Positions 1 through 5,937 of a stretch of DNA of 7,468 bases are shown piece after piece; positions within the stretch are counted from its first letter, which is position 1; each line of letters opens with the position of its first letter. The notes below the pieces were generated by a model. That model did not search any database. It was given only the letters and a program-made list of their open reading frames with translations, and was not told the DNA's origin. The stretch lies in contig CADBOW010000154.1 in assembly GCA_902796375.1 (NCBI GenBank), forward strand, positions 1 through 7,468. The letters run 5' to 3'. Origin of the DNA: an uncultured Lachnospiraceae bacterium (GTDB lineage: Bacteria > Bacillota > Clostridia > Lachnospirales > Lachnospiraceae). The position numbers and the translations under genes were made by a program.

Positions 1-1727
1 AAATGTGCCGCAAAGTACACAAACTGAGAACCTCCGTAATTGAAATACAGATATAGATCGCCATATTTGTCATAATAGTTTTTTGCATCAATACTCGCAA
101 AGGCAGCCGTTTTGGGGCTGGGGGAATCGTCCTTCAGACTGTAGACCTTATTCCCTTTTATCCTGGTATGCCCCTGCTGCAGTTTCCCATGCTGCTTCTC
201 GGAGGCCTTTTCCCAGGCTTTTACAGCGGCCGGGAGCTCGTCCACCGTAATATCCTTTGCAGCGAGGAGATTGATCATTTCACAAACATCCGCCGCGGAG
301 TATTTGTAACAGGTGCCGTCATCCTTTCCCAGGAGCTCTCCTGAATTGCGACAGGTAAGCGCGGTGAGCACGGTTCCGACAGCATCCGTATCGCTCATTT
401 TCCCGGGAACGATCCCGTCATCTTCTCCAGCCGTATAGAACCATTCGTCATTATGTCTGGTATGGACCAGAATGCATTCCAACATCTTCAGCTGTTTATC
501 GGAAAACGGAAGACTTATGGCATTGACAGAATCTTTTTTTTCGGTATCGGATTTCTTCTTACTCTCCGCATCAGATTTCTTCTTACTCTCCGCATCGGAT
601 TTCTTCTTACTCTTCTTCTCCAGTTCATCGATCTTTCGCTGCACACATTCCGCATACTTTTCCGCACCGGTTGCATTTGGATGAACCGAATATGCGCTGA
701 CGATGGCAGGGTTCTCCAGATCCTGGGGCTTCGGCTGAAGGATCACCTCATTCAGCCATGGTTCCTCAGAATAGATCCCATGCTCTCCGTGCTTTCCGAA
801 CTCCTTTTCTCCCGTGACCGAGACATACTCAATCTTCATGCCTTCCTTCTGACATTGTCCGACGATCTCCTCCAGCGCCTCATTGAAATAACATACCTTT
901 TCGTTTATCCTTTTTCCTTCCTCTGCTGTGAAGATGGACCTTTCTGTGTCACTCTCATCAACCAGAGTAGGGTATCCAACCACCAGGATCGTCGCTTTCT
1001 TTTTAACTTTCTTATGGATCTTGGTGTAAACGTCCTTCAGCTTTTCTCTGACACTTTTCTCTCCCAGATACCCCTGATCCAGTTTCAGCTGCATAAGACT
1101 CAGCTTCAGATCCAGCCCCCGATAATCGGTGAGTCTTGTGGAAGTAGCCATTCTCCTGATCACCTTGGCGAACTCCAGATCATTTCCGCCCATGGTGATG
1201 GTAACATAATCCACATTCTTCCCCTTCACCTTGTAGCTCGGCGTTTTCGAATCGAATATATCCAGCTGGGCGGGAAGATATACCGTATTGATCTTCTCAC
1301 CGACAACCTTCCCTAAAATGCCTTCCTTCGGACGTGTACACGTTTTTTCCTGTGTCTCGGTCATATGCTTCGTCTCTGCGCCGGAGGCGGCCACAAAAAA
1401 CCAGTTCTCATCATGATGATCTGCCATGGTTCCCTTCACGCCCTTTAACGTCAGCATTCCTGACCATGCCCGGGTTGATCTGTGAGCCATCCAGTCATAA
1501 TTGGATGCCTTCTCTTTAACGGAGAGCTCCTCTCCGTCCCCGTCTTTCTGTCCGAGGAATGGAGGGATTCCTTCTCCCGAGGAATAGGAATCCCCAAAAG
1601 AAACGATCACCCGCTTACTCCCTTCCGCCTCATCCGCCCAGACCTCAGGCGAATAACAAGCAAAAAATGCAGCGATACACAATGCAGCCGTCAGGATTCC
1701 GGTTTTATGCTTTAATCTATTTAACAT
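1..1727 (-). CDS. Secreted SGNH/GDSL-family hydrolase with repeat linker and unknown C-terminal region (3' end beyond window)
   Basis: 575 residues are visible, from the ATG at 1727 to the left edge without a stop. Residues 1-31 form a Sec signal peptide (Arg/Lys n-region, hydrophobic core about 10-25, likely cleavage after VWA31). The catalytic domain spans about 38-365: block I GDSYSSGEG with nucleophile Ser47, block III GGND at 180-183 (Asn182 would line the oxyanion hole), and block V SVHPN with His349. The position three before the His, usually Asp, is Tyr346, which recalls the SEST-like branch (Streptomyces scabies esterase), where a backbone carbonyl replaces the acid. It probably hydrolyses an ester, possibly on a carbohydrate or lipid, outside the cell; the substrate cannot be read. 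Residues 371-400 are a Lys/Ser/Asp/Glu repeat linker. About 401-575 matches nothing I recognise. The gene overlaps the upstream gene by 11 bases and has its own SD, so translational coupling is likely. SGNH assignment is confident; substrate and C-terminal function are unknown. Confidence 0.88.
   Translation of the reverse strand, partial: MLNRLKHKTGILTAALCIAAFFACYSPEVWADEAEGSKRVIVSFGDSYSSGEGIPPFLGQKDGDGEELSVKEKASNYDWMAHRSTRAWSGMLTLKGVKGTMADHHDENWFFVAASGAETKHMTETQEKTCTRPKEGILGKVVGEKINTVYLPAQLDIFDSKTPSYKVKGKNVDYVTITMGGNDLEFAKVIRRMATSTRLTDYRGLDLKLSLMQLKLDQGYLGEKSVREKLKDVYTKIHKKVKKKATILVVGYPTLVDESDTERSIFTAEEGKRINEKVCYFNEALEEIVGQCQKEGMKIEYVSVTGEKEFGKHGEHGIYSEEPWLNEVILQPKPQDLENPAIVSAYSVHPNATGAEKYAECVQRKIDELEKKSKKKSDAESKKKSDAESKKKSDTEKKDSVNAISLPFSDKQLKMLECILVHTRHNDEWFYTAGEDDGIVPGKMSDTDAVGTVLTALTCRNSGELLGKDDGTCYKYSAADVCEMINLLAAKDITVDELPAAVKAWEKASEKQHGKLQQGHTRIKGNKVYSLKDDSPSPKTAAFASIDAKNYYDKYGDLYLYFNYGGSQFVYFAAH
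546..617 (-). repeat. 24-bp tandem repeat, about 2.8 copies, inside the SGNH hydrolase linker
   Basis: Three consecutive 24-bp units lie at 546-569, 570-593 and 594-617. The first two differ at one base; the third diverges in its last bases. On the minus strand they encode the octapeptide motif KKKSDAES repeated (residues about 373-396). The unit length is a multiple of three, so copy-number change would lengthen or shorten the linker without breaking the frame. Confidence 0.85.
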
Positions 1728-2400
1728 ATTTATCTATCTCCTTTGTGGTAAGCCGGTTCAAATGTTCTGCATCGATTTTATTCGTCTTGATCACTACAGC
1801 CGTCGTATCCTTCGGAACATACTCAAAGAACTGATTCGTCTCACTGTCATATCCGATGATCGAATCCTTTTCCGAAACGATAGCCAGAACGTTCGCCCCC
1901 GAGTCAAGATTGTAGGACGCCGGATAGGCAAATAACGCTCCATCAACAACATCGATCGTCCAGAGCATATCCGATTCACTCCTGTAATAGGTTTCATAGA
2001 TCGGATGCCTGTTCCCGGTATCCCCGATGGTCTGTTCATCCAGAAATTCACCGCCGATCGAATAGTCCGTTGTGATATCAAACTGATCAAAGCCCCGTTC
2101 GGTGAGAAGTGTTTTCGCTTCGCTCTCGTCAGGTACATTTCCGGAGGATTCGACCTTTGTAATGGAAATGACTTCTCCGTTCTTACGATAGAACGTCTCC
2201 GCATCCTCTGTCTCTTCCCCACTCATGGAGGACGATTCCGGCAGGTTTCCCGTACTGTCGGATGATTCCGCACCTCCCCCTGCTGGCTCCTTCGATCTCC
2301 CATTCAGGATAAGGATGATAACAACTGTGATCAGTACACAGGCAGTCAGGATCGATATCAGAATGACCGCCGTCTTTTTATTGCTCTTTTTATTGTCCAT
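1717..2400 (-). CDS. Single-pass membrane-anchored protein of unknown function, operon partner of the SGNH hydrolase
   Basis: 227 residues from the chosen ATG at 2400. An in-frame ATG at 2421 would add seven residues, but GAGG lies six bases before 2400 and no SD precedes 2421. Residues 1-9 are Lys-rich; 10-32 form one transmembrane segment (Ile/Val/Leu run), so the chain most likely points outward with a cytoplasmic N-terminus. About 35-68 is a Gly/Ser/Glu-rich acidic stalk. The remaining 160 residues look like one mixed alpha/beta domain containing a segment with MLWTIDVVDGALFAYPASYN; I do not recognise the family. There is no lipobox and no enzyme motif that I can see. It overlaps the secreted hydrolase gene by 11 bases, so the two are almost certainly co-transcribed. 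A role as a surface partner, chaperone or regulator of that hydrolase is inference only. Confidence 0.8.
   Translation of the reverse strand: MDNKKSNKKTAVILISILTACVLITVVIILILNGRSKEPAGGGAESSDSTGNLPESSSMSGEETEDAETFYRKNGEVISITKVESSGNVPDESEAKTLLTERGFDQFDITTDYSIGGEFLDEQTIGDTGNRHPIYETYYRSESDMLWTIDVVDGALFAYPASYNLDSGANVLAIVSEKDSIIGYDSETNQFFEYVPKDTTAVVIKTNKIDAEHLNRLTTKEIDKYVK
1736..1744 (-). promoter_or_regulatory. Ribosome binding site of the SGNH hydrolase, inside the upstream gene
   Basis: The minus strand reads AAAGGAGAT ten bases before the ATG at 1727. The site lies within the last codons of the upstream gene, which stops at 1717 after the hydrolase start. This supports the chosen start and coupled translation of the pair. 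Confidence 0.75.
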
Positions 2401-2611
2401 GCTACGCCTCACACTGTTCATACACTCATTTTTTCAGGACTCATCTCCGGTCGGTTCATATCTCCGGCCCGCCGGGGGCATTCCCTGCCAGCCATCGGGA
2501 AAAACAATCCGCCGGAAAAAGTATGATCCATACGTCGGATATATGCTATAATAGCAATTACAGGATCAAATTGAAAGAACATTTTTTCAACCCCATACGA
2601 GGTATCGCCAA
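2401..2611. other. Divergent intergenic region between the hydrolase operon and the diguanylate cyclase
   Basis: This 211-base region must hold the start signals for both directions. On the plus strand an extended -10 box is clear. On the minus strand I found no convincing -35/-10 pair. A GC-rich patch at about 2463-2475 contains CCGGC-CC-GCCGG, and ATCTCCGG occurs twice (about 2443 and 2460). No riboswitch core was recognised. A minus-strand ORF of 70 codons crosses it but overlaps the promoter and looks like chance. Confidence 0.5.
2544..2552 (+). promoter_or_regulatory. Extended -10 promoter of the diguanylate cyclase gene
   Basis: TGCTATAAT combines the TGn extension (2544-2546) with a perfect TATAAT (2547-2552). 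The -35 region near 2524 is a poor match, which extended -10 promoters tolerate. Transcription would begin near 2559, giving a leader of about 53 bases. GAGG at 2599-2602 lies nine bases before the ATG at 2612. Confidence 0.65.
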
Positions 2612-4315
2612 ATGAAATCCATTCGTACAAGAATCATATTGATCACAGTAGTTGCGGTCGTTCTGTCCATGGTCATTTCCATGCTCCTGGGCATCAGGGA
2701 TGTCATCAGTGTCGGTCAGAGTAATTCCGAACAGGTCCTGGATCTTCTTTGCGAAACCGGAGAAAAGAACCTGAATTATTACTTCGACAGTGTCGGACAG
2801 TCGGTTGATATGGTTGCGTCCTTTGCGTCAGCCGATCTGGAGGCCAGACACTCTCCGAATCTGAAGGAACACATGCGAAATGTAAATAATCTGTTCGGCA
2901 AGATTGCAAGACAGACGAACGGCGTATGCACCTACTATTACAGGATCGACCCTGAGTATTCCACGGAGGTCGCAGGCTTCTGGTATGTGGATTCCAACGG
3001 AAACGGCTTCACTGAGCATGAGGTGACAGACATCACGCTTTATGACACCAACGATACAACCCAGCTTGTGTGGTATACGATTCCGAAGGCCTCAAAAAAG
3101 TCTGTCTGGATTCCTCCCTATATCACGGACAATCTGGATGTCAGAGTGATCTCCTATAATGTCCCAATCTACCTGCATGATACCTTCATAGGCGTGATCG
3201 GAATCGAGATCGATTATTCCACTATGGCAAAGCAGGTGGATAATATCAAGCTCTATAAAAACGGTTATGCTTTCATCAATGATAAAGACGGAAATATCAT
3301 ATATCATCCCAGGATCGATGTGCTTGCGCTTCCCAAAGAGGAGATCCCGAAGGTTCCGGAGGTATTTCTGGAAAATGAAGATTTCATCCGCTACAATTTC
3401 GAAGGCGTTGAAAAGGAAGCTGTCCGAAGAAAGCTCAGCAACGGAATGTACCTGAGTGTTTCCGTTCCGCTTTCTGAGATCAACGGAAACTGGAAGAACC
3501 TGATCAGCCGGACCCTGATCATTTCCGCCTGTCTGCTGATCATCTTTGTTCTGTTGGCAATGCGGTTTTCCGGCCGCATCATTAAGCCGCTGACCGATCT
3601 GACCGATGCGGCCAGGCATGTCAGCGATGGAGATTATGATGTAGAATTATCCTATCACGAAGATAATGAGGTCGGGATACTGACCAATTCCTTCCGAACG
3701 CTGATCGACCACGTAAAATCCACCACCGGTGAATTAAACCGATTGAACCAGCAGCTGAAGGAAGACAATCTGACTCTGGAGGCCGCCACCATTCGAGATT
3801 CCCTGACCGGAGTCAAGAACCGGTTCGCCCTCCGAAGAGACTATGCAACCTATATCGAGCAGGATGTTCTCATCATGATGCTTGACATAGACGAATTCAA
3901 GAGGGTGAATGATCAGTTTGGACATTCCGTCGGAGATTACCTTCTGAAGAAAACCGGAGATGCTCTCCTGGATAACTTCGGCGCAGAATACAGCTACCGC
4001 TATGGCGGAGATGAATTCCTGGTCATTTCCCCCAACGGCATAAAGGAAGATTTCGAGAAGTCTCTGACCGAGCTGAAGAATCAGCTGAAAGAAATCTACC
4101 TGGATGAGAAGAAGCTTCCGGTTCACTTCTCCGCCGGCTACGTCTATGGAAAAAGTGTATTAAATGATGATCTCCGCCTGATGCTCCGTCAGGCCGATGA
4201 GCTTCTGTATCAGGCGAAAAACTCCGGGAAGGATCAGTTTATCGGAGCAGCATATGACCGGACATACGCAGAAGGGATTCAGAAAAAGGAAGAAGAAGCC
4301 TTCCGCCAGGGGTAA
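2612..4315 (+). CDS. Membrane sensor diguanylate cyclase (dCache-HAMP-GGDEF)
   Basis: 567 residues, a complete gene. It would make cyclic di-GMP from two GTP at the inner face of the membrane in response to an extracellular signal. Order: TM1 about 7-27; extracellular dCache-type sensor about 35-290; TM2 about 297-317; HAMP about 318-370, beginning near IIKPLTDLTDAARHVSDGDY; short coiled linker about 370-392; GGDEF domain about 392-555. The domain starts at DSLTG (396-400), has the metal-site segment MMLDIDEFKRVND, an intact GGDEF signature at 465-469 and the AKNSGKDQF end. The allosteric I-site RxxD, expected five residues before GGDEF, reads FGAE and is absent, so classic product inhibition is unlikely. 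In the sensor a Trp-Tyr pair (LVWYTIPKAS) resembles amino-acid-binding dCache domains, but the usual Arg two residues before the Trp is Leu, so the ligand is unknown. The gene has its own promoter and terminator and appears monocistronic. Confidence 0.95.
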   Translation: MKSIRTRIILITVVAVVLSMVISMLLGIRDVISVGQSNSEQVLDLLCETGEKNLNYYFDSVGQSVDMVASFASADLEARHSPNLKEHMRNVNNLFGKIARQTNGVCTYYYRIDPEYSTEVAGFWYVDSNGNGFTEHEVTDITLYDTNDTTQLVWYTIPKASKKSVWIPPYITDNLDVRVISYNVPIYLHDTFIGVIGIEIDYSTMAKQVDNIKLYKNGYAFINDKDGNIIYHPRIDVLALPKEEIPKVPEVFLENEDFIRYNFEGVEKEAVRRKLSNGMYLSVSVPLSEINGNWKNLISRTLIISACLLIIFVLLAMRFSGRIIKPLTDLTDAARHVSDGDYDVELSYHEDNEVGILTNSFRTLIDHVKSTTGELNRLNQQLKEDNLTLEAATIRDSLTGVKNRFALRRDYATYIEQDVLIMMLDIDEFKRVNDQFGHSVGDYLLKKTGDALLDNFGAEYSYRYGGDEFLVISPNGIKEDFEKSLTELKNQLKEIYLDEKKLPVHFSAGYVYGKSVLNDDLRLMLRQADELLYQAKNSGKDQFIGAAYDRTYAEGIQKKEEEAFRQG

Positions 4316-4322
4316 TACGATC

Positions 4323-4365
4323 ATCAGGGGTAGTGCAGATGTAAATGCACTACCCCTGATTTTTT
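4323..4365 (+). terminator. Strong intrinsic terminator of the diguanylate cyclase gene
   Basis: A perfect 15-bp stem (4323-4337 pairing with 4346-4360) has an 8-base loop, and a run of Ts (4360-4365) follows on the plus strand. It begins eight bases after the stop at 4315. The minus-strand side lacks a T-tract, so it serves the plus-strand gene. Confidence 0.93.
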
Positions 4366-4406
4366 CGGATCTGCAGAACCTCAGTCCAGGAGTTCTCCCG
4401 CTTCCT

Positions 4407-4783
4407 TCAGATATCCTCCTTCGATCTCTCCTGGGCCTCGATCACCTTATCGCACCATTCATCAAACTCCGGATCCTCCACCTGGCACTCCGGATGACTG
4501 AGCACATAATCCAGTGCGATCTTCACACCCTGATCAAAGCGGACCAGAGTCCGCATATCCGGAACCACCCGTTTCAGCTTGCTGTTGTCAAAAACCACCG
4601 AGACGGACTTATCTCCGATCAGACTTCCTTCAAAATCATAACCGTATTTATCGCCTACTGCTGACAGATAGGAGGATGCCACATAGTATGGCTTCAGCTC
4701 AACTCCCAGCCCAGTTCATTCACCAGACGTTTCACGATCGCCGTACTGATCGTCCCGGTTCCTCCGATAAATAAAGCCTTCAT
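4407..4783 (-). pseudogene. NAD-dependent epimerase/dehydratase (extended SDR) remnant with internal out-of-frame deletion
   Basis: Two pieces of one protein family lie in different frames. The first starts at the ATG at 4783 after a strong SD (AAAGGAGG, 4791-4798, seven-base spacing). It encodes MKALFIGGTGTISTAIVKRL and a few more residues, the beta-alpha start of a Rossmann fold with the GGTGTIS nucleotide-binding loop, and stops at 4694-4696 after 29 codons. The second piece is readable from about 4709 to the stop at 4407: about 100 residues containing GVELKPYYVASSYL, VVFDNSKLKRVVPDMRTLVR and HPECQVEDPEFDEWCDKVIE, which I recall as the C-terminus of this family. In intact relatives roughly 180-200 residues separate these parts, so the active-site centre is gone. 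The fragments meet at CTGGGAG (4703-4709), which suits a deletion between short repeats. The C-terminal piece could be read from a GTG at 4682, but no SD is evident and it would lack the cofactor site. Confidence 0.85.
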
Positions 4784-4867
4784 ATTCAGCCCTCCTTTGA
4801 ATCATATCTGCATGCCGTAAGCACAACGTTCGCGGTCCTTTGACCCCGGTATCATTCTTATAAAATC

Positions 4868-4896
4868 ATTATATTCGGATAATTTCGGGAAAAACA
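4868..4896 (-). promoter_or_regulatory. Possible promoter of the epimerase remnant
   Basis: The minus strand has a perfect TATAAT at 4873-4868. At 17-base spacing the -35 position (4896-4891) reads TGTTTT, a weak match. It would give a leader of roughly 75-80 bases before the ATG at 4783. The region is AT-rich, so chance matches are possible. Confidence 0.4.
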
Positions 4897-4926
4897 GAAA
4901 AAACTATACTAATTTTGCCCATTTTT

Positions 4927-4935
4927 TGCTATTAT
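4927..4935 (+). promoter_or_regulatory. Extended -10 promoter of the AraC-family gene
   Basis: TGCTATTAT matches an extended -10 (TGn at 4927-4929, TATTAT at 4930-4935). It closely resembles the TGCTATAAT of the diguanylate cyclase promoter. No good -35 is seen near 4907. The start point would be near 4942, leaving a leader of about 65 bases. The SD GGAGG at 4992-4996 lies ten bases before the ATG at 5007. Confidence 0.5.
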
Positions 4936-4948
4936 ATCCTTTGTGGAC

Positions 4949-4966
4949 TGGCAGACATCCATGCCA
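4949..4966. repeat. Inverted repeat just downstream of the AraC-gene promoter
   Basis: TGGCA (4949-4953) and TGCCA (4962-4966) form a 5-bp inverted repeat with an 8-base spacer, placed about 7 bases after the expected transcription start. It could be an operator or a weak leader hairpin. The arms are short, so this may be chance. Confidence 0.3.
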
Positions 4967-5006
4967 TAGCTACGAAACAGAAATTCCACATGGAGGAACT
5001 ATATAA

Positions 5007-5858
5007 ATGGCGTGCAAAAGAGAAGCCCGTGAAATCATAAACTATCCCGGAACCCATGGTGTATGCTTTACTTCTAAAAACTCCGCTTCTTCATATCCTG
5101 TCCACTGGCATAATGATGTTGAGCTCATCATAGCCTTGAAGAACGGAGTAAAATTCCAGATCAAGGACACAACCTACTCTCCGGAGAAGGGCGATATTCT
5201 TGTGATCTGGCCCAGACAGCTGCATGAACTGATCCAGGCGCCGAAGGATGGCACAGAACTGATCCAGTTTTCCATCCTTCTGGTTGAGAAGCATCTGGAT
5301 CTGATGTCCGTATCCAAATTTGTCAGAGAGTTCAATCATCTTCCCTGTAGTGATCTGCCGGAGCTCACTTCCGATATCGCAGACAAAATCTATCAGATCA
5401 AAGAGGAACTCTCTTCCGATAACCTTTTTACGGAAACACGCTGCAAGATCCTGATCTATGAAACCCTTCTGATGATCGCAGAATATGCGATGAATGAGAA
5501 GAAGGAACAGATCGGTAAAGCTCAGTTCTCGGATACCACCTGGCATCATATTCACAATGCCTGCCTCTTTATCATGGAACATTCCGGCGAAAACCTGACC
5601 CAGGCCATGGTAGCCACACATGTGGGACTCAGCCCCTATTACTTCTCCCGGATCTTCCGGGAATACACTCATGCCACCTTCCCCGCTTATTTATCCCGGG
5701 TCAGAGTTCAGACAGCCATCCGCCTCCTGGCGGACAAGAATCTGTCCATCACCGAGTGTGCATTTACAGCCGGATTCCAGTCAACCACTGCATTCAACAA
5801 GGTGTTCCATGAGATTACCGGGCATTCCCCCCGGGAGTACCGAAAGCTTCTTCAGTGA
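5007..5858 (+). CDS. AraC/XylS-family transcriptional regulator with N-terminal cupin domain
   Basis: 283 residues, the usual length for the two-domain AraC class. About 20-110 is a cupin-type ligand domain with HWHNDVE (His33, His35, Glu39) and a later PRQLHE (His73), positions that can bind metal or a small ligand in cupins. Residues about 110-190 are a helical linker region. The C-terminal DNA-binding domain (about 190-283) has two helix-turn-helix units: MVATHVGLSPYYFSRIFREY (from about 200) and NLSITECAFTAGFQSTTAFN (245-264), followed by GHSPREYRKLL, the standard end of the family. Such proteins usually activate sugar-uptake or catabolic genes when a ligand binds; the ligand here is unknown. 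It is divergent from the epimerase remnant and has no intact co-oriented partner within the window, so its targets are elsewhere or lost. The start is supported by a strong GGAGG. Confidence 0.95.
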   Translation: MACKREAREIINYPGTHGVCFTSKNSASSYPVHWHNDVELIIALKNGVKFQIKDTTYSPEKGDILVIWPRQLHELIQAPKDGTELIQFSILLVEKHLDLMSVSKFVREFNHLPCSDLPELTSDIADKIYQIKEELSSDNLFTETRCKILIYETLLMIAEYAMNEKKEQIGKAQFSDTTWHHIHNACLFIMEHSGENLTQAMVATHVGLSPYYFSRIFREYTHATFPAYLSRVRVQTAIRLLADKNLSITECAFTAGFQSTTAFNKVFHEITGHSPREYRKLLQ

Positions 5859-5899
5859 TTCCCCTGCAGATTCAGATTCCTTTCGGGATGATCACGTAA

Positions 5900-5930
5900 A
5901 ATGATCGCAGCCAGTTCAGCTGCGATCATT
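5900..5930. terminator. Terminator hairpin between convergent genes, probably bidirectional
   Basis: A perfect 12-bp stem (5900-5911 with 5919-5930) has a 7-base loop. On the plus strand it is followed by CTTT and, after a short gap, seven Ts (from 5941). On the minus strand only a short T run follows. It sits between the AraC-family stop at 5858 and the convergent stop at 5938. Confidence 0.8.
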
Positions 5931-5937
5931 CTTTATA

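Noticed and set aside
453..1316. Plus-strand ORF of 287 codons rich in Leu/Phe
   Set aside because: It is antisense to the SGNH hydrolase, whose motifs (GDSYSSGEG, GGND, SVHPN) read without a stop on the minus strand. Its repetitive LLTLRI stretch is the reverse of the Lys/Ser linker, and it has no coherent domain.
1650..1664. Possible lipobox at Cys24 of the hydrolase signal peptide
   Set aside because: The residues before the Cys (FFA) do not fit the lipobox, and a good signal-peptidase I site (VWA) follows seven residues later.
2440..2520. Possible c-di-GMP (GEMM) riboswitch because CCGATGG occurs in a GC-rich leader on the minus strand
   Set aside because: The conserved core (GACGCAAAGCC-like segment) and the expected paired regions are not present.
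2418..2630. Minus-strand ORF of 70 codons upstream of the membrane-protein gene
   Set aside because: It covers the cyclase promoter and start, has no recognisable content, and looks like chance despite its ATGA contact with the alternative start at 2421.
3092..3619. Minus-strand ORF of 175 codons
   Set aside because: It lies wholly antisense inside the cyclase sensor and HAMP region, which has clear domains on the plus strand.
4197..4664. Plus-strand ORF of 155 codons
   Set aside because: It overlaps the end of the cyclase, runs through the terminator and is antisense to the epimerase remnant.
5091..5672. Minus-strand ORF of 193 codons
   Set aside because: It is antisense to the AraC-family gene, which has conserved cupin and HTH motifs.
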